Assembly (NCBI GenBank): GCA_003162055.1
Contig: PMNA01000026.1
Span: 34,025-98,024 of the forward strand
Direction: 5' to 3'
DNA: 64,000 bases
Origin: Actinomycetota bacterium
GTDB taxonomy: Bacteria > Actinomycetota > Thermoleophilia > Gaiellales > Gaiellaceae
The notes under the pieces were generated by a model. The model saw nothing but the letters and a program-made list of their open reading frames with translations. It did no database searches and was not told the origin of the DNA. The translations under genes and the position numbers were made by a program. Positions 50,564 to 58,191 of the stretch are shown piece after piece; position 1 is the first letter of the stretch, and each line of letters begins with the position of its first letter.

Positions 50564-51520
50564 TCAGCGCCGCCAGGCAAGCAGCTCTTGCAGCGAGCCG
50601 GAGCGCAACCAACGAGCCGTTTCCCTGTACCTGCGACCGCGCTCGCCCCTGAAGACGAGGCCTCGCAGGGTCAGCGCAGTCGCAAGCAGGCGCCGAGCCC
50701 TGTTGGCGTAGCGAGCTCCCCGGTGCTCGTCGAGAAAGAGCAGATGGCCCTGCACCTGCTCGCGAAAGAGGCGCCCAGCGTGAGCCGCGCCACCGACGTG
50801 AACGACCTCGGCCGTGGGAGTGAAGATGACCTTCCAGCCCGCCCGGCGGAAGCGGTAGCACCAGTCCACCTCTTCGCTGAAGAGAAAGAAGCGCTCGTCG
50901 AGACCGCCGACCTCGTCGATCGCCGCGCGGCGCACGAGCAGGGCGGCGCCCATCAGGAACTCGGCCTCCAGTTCGCGGTCGTGGCGGAAGCCCCCTCCGT
51001 AGAAGGCGTTCAGGAGCTTCGTCCTCGGCGCCAGCTTGCGCAGGAAGAGGTACTCGGTGGAGAGCCGCCAGAGGGTCGGAAAGCCGCGCACCGATCGCTG
51101 CAGCCGTCCGTCCGGATAGCGCAGGCGCGGTCCTACCACGGCCGCCCCGGGCTCACGCTCCAGCACCTGCACGAGCTTCGCCAGCCCGTCACCGACGACC
51201 CAGGCATCGGCGTTGAGGAAGAAGAGCCAGCGCCCGCCGGCGGCCTCGATTCCCACGTTCCAGCCCGCTCCAAGGCCCTTGTTCTCCTGCTCGATCAGGC
51301 GCGCCTCGGGGAAGCGCTCGCGCACCAGCGCGGGCGTGCCGTCGCTCGAGCCATTGTCGACGACGATCAGCTCGCAGCCGCGCACGCTCTCCAGGCAGGG
51401 CTCGATCCAGGACAGCGCGTTGTAGGTGACGACAATCGCCGAGACCGAGGCCGGCACGGACGCGCCCGCCGGCCCAGCTTCGCTCGCCGCTACTGCTGCC
51501 GCTTCGCTCGAGTCGTTCAA
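50564..51520 (-). CDS. GT2 family glycosyltransferase (rhamnosyltransferase-like)
   Basis: A 318-residue GT-A enzyme. SAIVVTYNALSWIEPCLES, LIVVDNGSSDGTPALV, LFFLNADAWVVGDGLAKL and FLFSEEVDWCYRFRRAGW form the standard set. GGAAHAGRLFREQVQGHLLF is the conserved C-terminal segment of this subgroup. TTG 51520 is the furthest start; the family part begins at residue ~25, so a later GTG (about residue 22) is possible. It is 62 bp upstream of the polymerase on the same strand, and probably co-transcribed. Confidence 0.88.
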   Translation of the reverse strand: MNDSSEAAAVAASEAGPAGASVPASVSAIVVTYNALSWIEPCLESVRGCELIVVDNGSSDGTPALVRERFPEARLIEQENKGLGAGWNVGIEAAGGRWLFFLNADAWVVGDGLAKLVQVLEREPGAAVVGPRLRYPDGRLQRSVRGFPTLWRLSTEYLFLRKLAPRTKLLNAFYGGGFRHDRELEAEFLMGAALLVRRAAIDEVGGLDERFFLFSEEVDWCYRFRRAGWKVIFTPTAEVVHVGGAAHAGRLFREQVQGHLLFLDEHRGARYANRARRLLATALTLRGLVFRGERGRRYRETARWLRSGSLQELLAWRR

Positions 51521-51569
51521 CTACCGGCTCCCGAGCGCCGGAGAATGACCACTGTTCGACGGGTTGGTC

Positions 51570-52826
51570 TCATCGTCGTGGCGGGTCTCGGCTCTCGCTG
51601 TTCGCGCCCGCGACCTCGAAGCGTATGAGATCGGCCGCTTCGCGCGCCCGTTCGACCGCCCGTTCCCGGTCGGGCCCGAGCGTCAACACTGCGCCGGCGC
51701 GATCCGAGCGCGAGCGAAACGGAGTGAACACGAAGCCCGGCTCGCGGTAGAGGCGGATGCGCTTGACGCCCTCCAGCGCGCTTGCCTCTTCGACGCCGTG
51801 GGCGGTGACCAACTCGCCCTCGGGCGCGATCAGAAAGCGTGTGCAGGCGCCGCCGGCGAGAGGCTGCGAAACCAGAGCCTGGGGATCGATCGTCTCTCCC
51901 AGCGCCGCGGCCAGCGCCAGCTCGTTCAGCTCGATTCCCAGCGCGGCCTCGATCAGCTCGGCCTCGTGCCCGCCGCCCAATCTCGCCGCAAGCTCCACTA
52001 ACAGCGGCCCGCGCTCGCCCACGATGACCTGCACATAGCTGGGGCCCTGCTCGATTTTGAGCGCGGCCGTCGCGCGCCCGGCGATGTCGATCGTGCGGGC
52101 CAGCTCGTTCTCGCTCAGCGACGACGGCCAGGAGTGCTCGAGCGACACTCCGAAAGCAGGTGCCGCGGCACTGCGCCGGTCGGTCACGGCGAGGGCGTGG
52201 TAGCGGCCGTCGAGCGAGAAGCCGATCACCGTAGCCTCGCGGCCGGGCTCGAGCTGCTCGATCATGCACAGGCCGGAGCGCGAAGCGTGCAGCGCCCGCT
52301 CGACGGCGGGCCCGAGCTCCTCGAGCCCGCGGGCAAGCGCGAGCCCCCGTTGCCCCTGGCGGTCGGGCGCCTTCACGACGAGCGGGAAGCCGAGCTCGGC
52401 GGCTGCGGTCTCGGCCTCCTCGCCGCGGGTCGCGACGGCGTATCTGGCGAAGGGAAGACCGGCCTCGGTGAAGCGCTCGCGCTGCTTCAACTTCGAGACG
52501 GCGAGCTGGGCGCTCTCCATGCTGAGCGGATGGGGCAGACCGAGCTTGGCCGAGATGCGCGCGGCGATCGCAACCGACCAGTCGATCCCGGGTGCGATCA
52601 CGCCGTCGATCTGCTCGGCCGCGGCGAGTCGCTCGAGCGCCGTCTCGTCCTCGGCCGAGATCAATGCACGCCGGTCGGCGAACGGGAAGCCGGGCGCTCC
52701 GGGATCGCGGTCGGCGGCGATCACGTAGAGCTCCCGCCTGCGCGCCGCTTCGAGCAAACCGAGCTGAGCGGGCCCGGCGCCAAGCACGAGTAACCGCTTC
52801 GCCCAGGCGTGAGAATCTCCCGTCAC
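51570..52826 (-). CDS. ATP-grasp ligase
   Basis: A 418-residue ATP-grasp enzyme. The N-terminal Rossmann-like part has RLLVLGAGPAQLGLLEAARR; the ATP-binding part has LGFPLVVKAPDRQGQRGLAL and the metal block LLVELAARLGGGHEAELIEA. Such enzymes join a carboxylate to an amine or related nucleophile through an acyl-phosphate. The substrate is unknown. GTG 52826 is the start. It sits beside glycan genes and diverges from an IF-2B-like isomerase, so it could load an amino acid onto a sugar. A small-molecule pathway is equally possible. Confidence 0.82.
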   Translation of the reverse strand: MTGDSHAWAKRLLVLGAGPAQLGLLEAARRRELYVIAADRDPGAPGFPFADRRALISAEDETALERLAAAEQIDGVIAPGIDWSVAIAARISAKLGLPHPLSMESAQLAVSKLKQRERFTEAGLPFARYAVATRGEEAETAAAELGFPLVVKAPDRQGQRGLALARGLEELGPAVERALHASRSGLCMIEQLEPGREATVIGFSLDGRYHALAVTDRRSAAAPAFGVSLEHSWPSSLSENELARTIDIAGRATAALKIEQGPSYVQVIVGERGPLLVELAARLGGGHEAELIEAALGIELNELALAAALGETIDPQALVSQPLAGGACTRFLIAPEGELVTAHGVEEASALEGVKRIRLYREPGFVFTPFRSRSDRAGAVLTLGPDRERAVERAREAADLIRFEVAGANSESRDPPRR

Positions 52827-52918
52827 GGAGAACCATTCTCGCGCTTGCGGGCGACGGTACGCCTCTCGTTCGTCGAGCGGAGTTGGCGTTTGCAGGTCCG
52901 AAGCACGAGAATAGGTTC

Positions 52919-53749
52919 ATGAACGCCGCGCTCGAGGAGCGAGTACGCGAGCTACGAGAGGAGCGCCACCACGGCGCGAGCTGGATGGCCCGGCATGCGC
53001 TCGAGGCGCTGGTCGAGGCGGTCAGGAACGGTGAGGATCCGGTCGAGGCCGCCCGTCTCCTCGCCTCGACTCGGATTTCCCTGGGCGCGATCGCCGGCGC
53101 CGTCGGCCGGGTGCTCACGGCCGGATCGCCCGCACAGGTCGTCGCCGAGGCCGAAGCGATCATCGGCTCGCGCTACCGCGCCGCGAAGATCATCGCCGTC
53201 ATGCTCGAGCCGGATATCTCGGGCACCGTGTTGACGCATTCGGCCTCGGGCACGGTGCACGAGGCGCTGATTCACACTCCGCCCCAGCACGTCGTCTGCA
53301 CCATCTCGGAGCCCGGCGGAGAGGGTCGCACACTGGCCGCTGAGTTGAAGGCGGAGGGCATTGATTCGGAGCTGATCGCCGACGACGAAGGCCCCGCCGC
53401 CGCTCAGGAATGCGATCTCGTCCTGCTCGGAGCCGACACGGTCTTCATGGACGGCTCGCTCGTCAACAAGGTCGGGACTCTTGCGATAGCGAGCGCCGCA
53501 AAAGACGCCGGCGTGCCGGTCGTCGTCGCCTGCGAGACCTTCAAGCTGGCGCCCTTCGACCCTCACCCGCCCACGGAGGACATCTTCGATCTGGTGCCTG
53601 CAGAGATGATCGACCGCGTCGTAACAGAAGAGGGAGCCGCGGAGACCGGGGACGTAGCGTCGCTCATCTACCGAACGCCCTGCCTGAGGCAGGGTTACGA
53701 CCTCCTCCGCGGCCGCCGTTCCGAGCTTCGCGCGTTCGAGGAATCCTAG
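52919..53749 (+). CDS. IF-2B-like / ribose-1,5-bisphosphate isomerase family protein
   Basis: A 276-residue member of the eIF-2B alpha/MtnA/ribose-1,5-bisphosphate isomerase family. The conserved parts are VLTHSASGTVHEALIHT, VVCTISEPGGEGRTLAAEL (phosphate contact), DLVLLGADTVFMDGSLVNKV and VVVACETFKLAPFDPHP. LGADxxxxxGxxxNKxGT is the signature with the catalytic Asp/Asn. Bacterial members act on phosphosugar isomers rather than on translation. The family part begins at ATG 52919, though an open frame reaches far upstream antisense to the ATP-grasp gene. Its function here is unknown. Confidence 0.85.
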   Translation: MNAALEERVRELREERHHGASWMARHALEALVEAVRNGEDPVEAARLLASTRISLGAIAGAVGRVLTAGSPAQVVAEAEAIIGSRYRAAKIIAVMLEPDISGTVLTHSASGTVHEALIHTPPQHVVCTISEPGGEGRTLAAELKAEGIDSELIADDEGPAAAQECDLVLLGADTVFMDGSLVNKVGTLAIASAAKDAGVPVVVACETFKLAPFDPHPPTEDIFDLVPAEMIDRVVTEEGAAETGDVASLIYRTPCLRQGYDLLRGRRSELRAFEES

Positions 53750-53811
53750 AGCGATGGAGCCGTGAAACCGTCAGATTCTGTCTCGACGAGCGAATGTTGG
53801 AGGAGTGAGTC

Positions 53812-54489
53812 ATGAGCCCGGAGCAAAAGCCGAGCCCGCAGATCGAGATCTGCAAGGACGGCCCCTACCTGGTCAGCGGTGGCCTGCCGCTCAGTGACCA
53901 GTCGATCGTCATCAATGATCAGGGCGAATCTCTCGACTACCAGGAGGGAAAGAGCTACTCGACGCCGTCCGAATATGCGCTTTGCCGCTGCGGCGAGTCC
54001 AGCAACAAGCCCTTCTGCGACAGCAGCCATGCGAAGGTCGGGTTCGACGGCACCGAAACGGCCAGCCGGCAGCCCTACCTCGACCAGGCGGAGGTCTTCG
54101 AGGGCCCGACGATGTCGCTCGCGGACGCCGAGAGCCTCTGCGCCTTCGCCAGGTTCTGCGATCCGAAAGGCCGGATCTGGAACCTCGTCTACGAAACCAG
54201 CGATCCCGAAGCCCGGCGACTCGTCGAGTTCGAGTCCGGGCATTGCCCCGGTGGGCGACTGGTGGCGTTCGACCGAGAGACGGGCGAGTCCGTCGAACCG
54301 GAGTACGAGCCGTCGCTGGGGTTGATCGAGGACACGACAAGACGGGTCAGTGGACCGATCTGGGTGCGAGGCGGCATTCCGGTTGTCTCTGCCGACGGCA
54401 CCGGCTACGAGGTCCGGAACCAGGTAGCTCTTTGTCGTTGCGGCCGGTCGGACAACAAGCCGTTCTGCAACGGGTCGCATGCGGCATGA
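53812..54489 (+). CDS. Double-CDGSH iron-sulfur protein
   Basis: A 225-residue protein with two CDGSH-type cluster motifs, CRCGESSNKPFCDSSH (about 58-73) and CRCGRSDNKPFCNGSH (about 206-221), each giving the Cys3-His ligand set for a labile 2Fe-2S cluster. Between them is a Fer4_19-like region rich in Cys and His (CAFARFCDPKGRIW, ESGHCPGGRL). Bacterial members of this arrangement are soluble and are proposed for electron transfer or iron-sulfur sensing. The start ATG 53812 has GGAGGAGTGAG upstream, a strong RBS. Nothing ties it to glycan synthesis. Confidence 0.93.
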   Translation: MSPEQKPSPQIEICKDGPYLVSGGLPLSDQSIVINDQGESLDYQEGKSYSTPSEYALCRCGESSNKPFCDSSHAKVGFDGTETASRQPYLDQAEVFEGPTMSLADAESLCAFARFCDPKGRIWNLVYETSDPEARRLVEFESGHCPGGRLVAFDRETGESVEPEYEPSLGLIEDTTRRVSGPIWVRGGIPVVSADGTGYEVRNQVALCRCGRSDNKPFCNGSHAA

Positions 54490-54570
54490 GCTAGGTGTCC
54501 CGCCGAAGCCGCCGGGCTTTCATCGCGACGTGGTGACGCAGCTGCCCGGCGGCGGCGTATATCCGACGAG

Positions 54571-54978
54571 ATGAGACGGGCCCTGGCAACGCTGTTGCTA
54601 CTTCTTCTGCTCGTGCCGGCGGGTTGCGGCGGCTCCGGCTCGAGCGGTTCGAGCGATCTCCGCATCACCGTCTGGGGGCACGGCAAGAGCGGCGGAAGCG
54701 TCACCTACACGCTCACCTGCCCCCAGGGAACGGGCACCCTTCCCAAGGCCCGCACGGCCTGCTCGAGGCTGCGACAGGTAAGCGCCAAGGCTTTCGCTCC
54801 GGTTCCGGCCGGAACGGCTTGCACCGAGATCTACGGAGGAGCGCAGGTCGCCCACGTCAGCGGACGGTTCGCGGGCAAGAAGATCGATGCCGACTTCAAC
54901 CGTACGAACGGCTGCGAGATCGAGCGCTGGAGTCGACTCGCCTTCCTCTTGCCTTCCTCTTTCCATCTAGCGCCGTAG
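54571..54978 (+). CDS. Subtilisin-inhibitor-like (SSI) lipoprotein
   Basis: A 135-residue secreted lipoprotein. The signal peptide ends in lipobox LVPAGC (Cys about 19). The rest matches the SSI fold: VTYTLTCPQGTGTLPKARTA, a second half with AGTACTEIYGGAQVA, and DADFNRTNGCEIERW. The four Cys after the lipobox (about 50, 64, 84 and 115) would form the two disulfides of the family. In Streptomyces SSI the reactive P1 residue follows the third Cys by two; here that position is Glu (CTE). The target protease, if any, would therefore differ from the subtilisin type. Anchored outside the membrane. Confidence 0.85.
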   Translation: MRRALATLLLLLLLVPAGCGGSGSSGSSDLRITVWGHGKSGGSVTYTLTCPQGTGTLPKARTACSRLRQVSAKAFAPVPAGTACTEIYGGAQVAHVSGRFAGKKIDADFNRTNGCEIERWSRLAFLLPSSFHLAP

Positions 54979-55074
54979 CCGGTCGGCGGAAGGGCTGGAC
55001 CGGATGCGTAAGCCCGCGTCGGCTCATCCTCACTACGATTAGGCGTTGCGCGCCCTGGACGCGCCGAATCGAAG

Positions 55075-56106
55075 ATGCTCAAACCGCTGACCATTCTCGT
55101 CACCGCCGTCGGTTGCCCCGGAGCCGTGGCGCTGCTGCGCTCGCTGCGCGAGAACGGCGAGCGCGAGGTGCGCCTGGTCGGGGTGGACATGAACCCGCTC
55201 TCGATCGGCAGCCACTTCTGCGACGTCTTCGAGACCGTTCCGGCCGGTAGCGACCCCGGCTTCGCCGGCGCCGTGCTCGAGATCTGCCACCGCGAGAATG
55301 TGGAGGTAGTCCTGCCGCAGTCCTCCTACACGCTCGAGGGCCTGGCGATCGAGAAGGACAGCTTCGGCGAGATAGTCGTCGTCGTCGCCTCGATCGAGGC
55401 GATCAGGCGCGCCAACGACAAGGCCGAGACCTTCGCCTTGTGCGACGCAATCGGGGTGCGGGTTCCCGCCTGGCGCCGCGTCGCCAGCCCCGCCGAGATC
55501 GAGCAGGCCGGGAAGGAGCTCGGCTACCCCGAGCGCGAGATCTGCATCAAGCCGCTCATCTCCTCCGGGACGCGTGGCTTCCGCGTCATCTCGGCCTCGG
55601 CCGACCGGCGCAGGCAACTGCTCGAGAACCGCCCCGGCATGCCCGAGGCGTTGAGGCTCGAGGAGGCTGCCGACCTGGCCGGAGGCACGGGCGTCGAGTG
55701 GCTGATCATGGAGCTCGCGACCGGCAAGGAGCACACCATCGACGGCTATGCGGAGCAGGGCGAGATCCTGCTTGGCTATCCGAAGACGCGCGAGGCGATG
55801 CGCGCCGGCCTGGCCATGTACTTCGAGACGCTCGACAGCCCCGAGCTGATGGAGGCCGGCGCCAAGATCATCCGCGAGCTCAACTTCGACGGCTTCTTCA
55901 GCGTCAACCTGGTCGGCGACTGCGTGATCGAGATCAACCCCCGCATCTCGACCGTGCCCTACCAGGAAGACTTCAACTATCCCTACCTGGCGCTCAAGCG
56001 CGCCGTCGGCGAGCTCTCGGCCGACGAGCTCCGCGCCTACTCGTCGCGCATCCGCCCCAGCCGGCGAACCCTCCGCTACTTCGATCAGCTCGGTTGGGAC
56101 GAGTAG
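55075..56106 (+). CDS. ATP-grasp ligase (carbamoyl-phosphate-synthase-like)
   Basis: A 343-residue ATP-grasp protein. ILVTAVGCPGAVALLRSLRE opens the Rossmann part, then IRRANDKAETFALCDAIG, CIKPLISSGTRGFRVISAS in the ATP-binding half and VIEINPRISTVPYQEDFNYP as the metal/catalytic block. These are related to PylC/CarB-like carboxylate-amine ligases found in polysaccharide and amino-acid loci. It converges on a PIG-L deacetylase; together with the polysaccharide deacetylase-like gene the three could form an amide- or amine-handling set. The substrate is unknown. Confidence 0.82.
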   Translation: MLKPLTILVTAVGCPGAVALLRSLRENGEREVRLVGVDMNPLSIGSHFCDVFETVPAGSDPGFAGAVLEICHRENVEVVLPQSSYTLEGLAIEKDSFGEIVVVVASIEAIRRANDKAETFALCDAIGVRVPAWRRVASPAEIEQAGKELGYPEREICIKPLISSGTRGFRVISASADRRRQLLENRPGMPEALRLEEAADLAGGTGVEWLIMELATGKEHTIDGYAEQGEILLGYPKTREAMRAGLAMYFETLDSPELMEAGAKIIRELNFDGFFSVNLVGDCVIEINPRISTVPYQEDFNYPYLALKRAVGELSADELRAYSSRIRPSRRTLRYFDQLGWDE

Positions 56107-56208
56107 TAGCCTGGTTACGCGAACGCGAAAGCGTTCTTCTCGGCACGAAAGCCGAGAGAAGCCTTCCCGACTCCGGGCGAGGCGATCGGAATCGCGTAAC
56201 TACGGCTA
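56107..56208. ncRNA. Branched foldback, candidate structured RNA
   Basis: Nested complementarity spans 102 bases between two convergent genes. The closing stem is TAGCC (56107-56111) with GGCTA (56204-56208), then GTTACGCGA (56114-56122) with TCGCGTAAC (56192-56200). Inside are an ACGC-GAAA-GCGT tetraloop hairpin, a long CTTCTCGGC-ACGAAA-GCCGAGAG hairpin and a CCCG-ACTC-CGGG hairpin, so a multi-way junction can be drawn. The outer stem touches the stop codons of both genes. It could be a terminator, a regulatory RNA or an element-derived hairpin. Confidence 0.4.
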
Positions 56209-56853
56209 GTCCGTCGGCGGGTCGAGCACCAGCCGCGCCACCTTGAACACCTCGGCGTACGGGCGGCCGACGGTGACACCGTGCACCTTGGCCAGGCTCC
56301 GGATGTAGTCGGGATCGGCGTAGGAACGGTGAGCCTGTGACCTGTACTTGCCCACCGCCTCGACCTTCTTCTCCAGCTCGCTCTCGCCGAAGGTGATGTA
56401 GCAGTCATCCGAGAAGCCCGAGGTGTTCCAGGGCAGCAGGTAGCCGAGCATGGTCGTGCGCTTGAAGGCGCGCAGACCCTCCCTTGCGACCGTCTGGTGA
56501 TCCTGGTGCATGTCGGAGGGCGAGGGCTGGAAGACGACGTCGGGCTTGAACTCCTTCGACTCCTTGACCAGCAGCTCGAGGATCTCCTGGCGATGCTGGG
56601 GGAAGGTGCGCACGTCGAAGTCGTGCAAGACGACGTCTTTCACCCCGAGCACCGCGGTCGCCTCGCGCGCCTCGCGCGCCAGCGTGTCGGGCGGGAAGCC
56701 CTCGGGCAGCGAGCGGTTGGCGATCGAGAAGGCGATGTAGCGAACGTGGCAACCGGCGGCGGCGAGCCGGACGAGCGTCGCGCCGCAACCCAGCTCACCG
56801 TCATCGGTGTGCGGAGAGAGAACCAGAGCGCGCTTCCAGCTGTCGGCTAACAC
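56206..56853 (-). CDS. PIG-L/LmbE-family deacetylase
   Basis: A 215-residue zinc-dependent deacetylase. ALVLSPHTDDGELGCGATLV holds the metal-binding His-x-Asp-Asp motif, and FQPSPSDMHQDHQTVAREGL holds the other metal ligand region. Family members remove N-acetyl groups from GlcNAc-type sugars (lipid-linked, or in mycothiol and GPI intermediates). GTG 56853 is chosen since AAAGG precedes it by 4 bases; the frame continues upstream to 56916, with unlike sequence. Adjacent to the NodB-like gene on the same strand and convergent with an ATP-grasp gene. Confidence 0.88.
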   Translation of the reverse strand: MLADSWKRALVLSPHTDDGELGCGATLVRLAAAGCHVRYIAFSIANRSLPEGFPPDTLAREAREATAVLGVKDVVLHDFDVRTFPQHRQEILELLVKESKEFKPDVVFQPSPSDMHQDHQTVAREGLRAFKRTTMLGYLLPWNTSGFSDDCYITFGESELEKKVEAVGKYRSQAHRSYADPDYIRSLAKVHGVTVGRPYAEVFKVARLVLDPPTD

Positions 56854-56952
56854 GTCGCCTTTCGAATCGTTGGCCTGACGGTAGACGGTTCGGCTCCGAG
56901 CGTACCGCCACGGCACCGGGCAATCCGGCCCGAACTATAACCGCGCCCCGTT

Positions 56953-58191
56953 TCAGGCAGCGTCGCCGTCGGAGGCGGGAGGTAGCACGGCCGCCGCCTC
57001 GGCGGCCAGCTCGCCACAGCTTACGCACACTCCGCCGCGCTCCGAAACGGCGTCGACAAAGCGATAGAAGAGCCGGCCCCAGCCCGGCGCCCCGGCAGAA
57101 TCGAAGCTCCCCGGATGCCAGAGTAGCGAGAAGGCACCCCCGTTCTCCTGTGCCCAGTCGAGCAGCTCGAGCAGGCGCGGCTCGGCCTGGCGTGCCGAAA
57201 GACCCAGATAGCGCTCCTCGGCCAGCGTGGCGTCCATCACCGCCAGCGGTATCTCGATCAGGTCGAAGGCTCGCTCGGTTTGGAAGTTCCAGGGGCGAAA
57301 CGGCTGCGCGATACCGGCCCGGAAGCCGGGCCGGTCGGGAAAACCGAGCGAGCAGTCGTAGCTGAAGCCGAGCTGCTCGATCGGGCCCAGATTGCGCTGC
57401 GGATCGAGGCGCAGGTAGTGAAAGCGGTGCCCTGAGACCTGTCCGGCAAGGTCGCGCAGCCGTTCCGTCTCGAGTGCCAGCTGGGCCGGATCGTCTGCGG
57501 CGGTGTAGCTGCCGTGCAGGCCGACCTCGGCGCCGCCGTCCTGCAACGTCTGCACCAATTTCGGGCGCAGCCGGTCGTAGAGCTCGGGGGTGGGCCCATC
57601 CTCCGCTCGGCCATGCCCGGCCATGACGAAAAATGTCGAGCCGGCGCCGCGACGCTTGAGCTCGCCCGTGACCCGCTCGAAACACCAGTAGGGGTCGCTG
57701 CCGCGCAGCTTGTGCAGCGGGATGGCCGCAAGCGCCCTTGCCTCGCGATAGGCCGCCCGGCCCCGGCCCTTCAGGACGGCGCCCTTCAGCCGCGCCGCCG
57801 CGCCCAAAGCGGCTCGCCGCGTCCAGCGCCAGGGAACGTCCACGTCGCTGGAGAGAGCGACTGCGAAGCGAGCGCCGCCCCAGCGGCGCGGCTCCACGCC
57901 GAGCTTGCGGCGCAGGCGCTCGAGCGGTGGATCGAGTGGGTCGAGCGAGGAGTACGCGGCCAGAAAGCGCCCGTGCTCGTCGCGACGCCCGTCCAACTCC
58001 TCGACCCGGGCCAGATCGAAGAAGGCGCCGGCAAGGGCCGCGGCCGGTTCGTCTCCTTCGGGCCGCCTGCCGCTCGCCAGCTCGGCCCAGGCCCGCTCGT
58101 CGTAGGGAACGTCGTCGCCGAAGCCGAGCTCGCTCGCCCCGATCGTGTCGAGCACCCAGCGCGCGCGCCGCTCGATCTCGACCGGGATCAA
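56953..58191 (-). CDS. Polysaccharide deacetylase-like protein
   Basis: A 412-residue protein. AVALSSDVDVPWRW carries the Asp-x-Asp expected of the NodB motif 1 in variant form. GSTFFVMAGHG resembles motif 1/2 strands, and EVGLHGSYTAADDPAQLAL holds the His of motif 2. LRLDPQRNLGPIEQLGFSYD and DCSLGFPDRPGFRAG mirror motifs 3 and 4. It resembles capsule-locus deacetylase-like proteins of the DUF7033 sort. No signal peptide or membrane helix is visible, so it acts in the cytoplasm or at its membrane. TTG 58191 overlaps the upstream membrane protein stop (TTGA). Confidence 0.75.
   Translation of the reverse strand: MIPVEIERRARWVLDTIGASELGFGDDVPYDERAWAELASGRRPEGDEPAAALAGAFFDLARVEELDGRRDEHGRFLAAYSSLDPLDPPLERLRRKLGVEPRRWGGARFAVALSSDVDVPWRWTRRAALGAAARLKGAVLKGRGRAAYREARALAAIPLHKLRGSDPYWCFERVTGELKRRGAGSTFFVMAGHGRAEDGPTPELYDRLRPKLVQTLQDGGAEVGLHGSYTAADDPAQLALETERLRDLAGQVSGHRFHYLRLDPQRNLGPIEQLGFSYDCSLGFPDRPGFRAGIAQPFRPWNFQTERAFDLIEIPLAVMDATLAEERYLGLSARQAEPRLLELLDWAQENGGAFSLLWHPGSFDSAGAPGWGRLFYRFVDAVSERGGVCVSCGELAAEAAAVLPPASDGDAA

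Noticed and set aside
49458..50711. 417-residue plus-strand open frame opposite the fourth polymerase
   Set aside because: The translation is Glu/Arg/Gln-rich without motif; it mirrors hydrophobic codons of the polymerase on the other strand.
51517..53163. 548-residue minus-strand open frame over the ATP-grasp gene
   Set aside because: Highly Arg-rich, no motifs, and overlaps two well-supported genes on both strands.
56107..56208. Hammerhead or other self-cleaving ribozyme
   Set aside because: The GAAA loop is present but no CTGATGA-type core was found; kept only as an unspecified structured RNA candidate.
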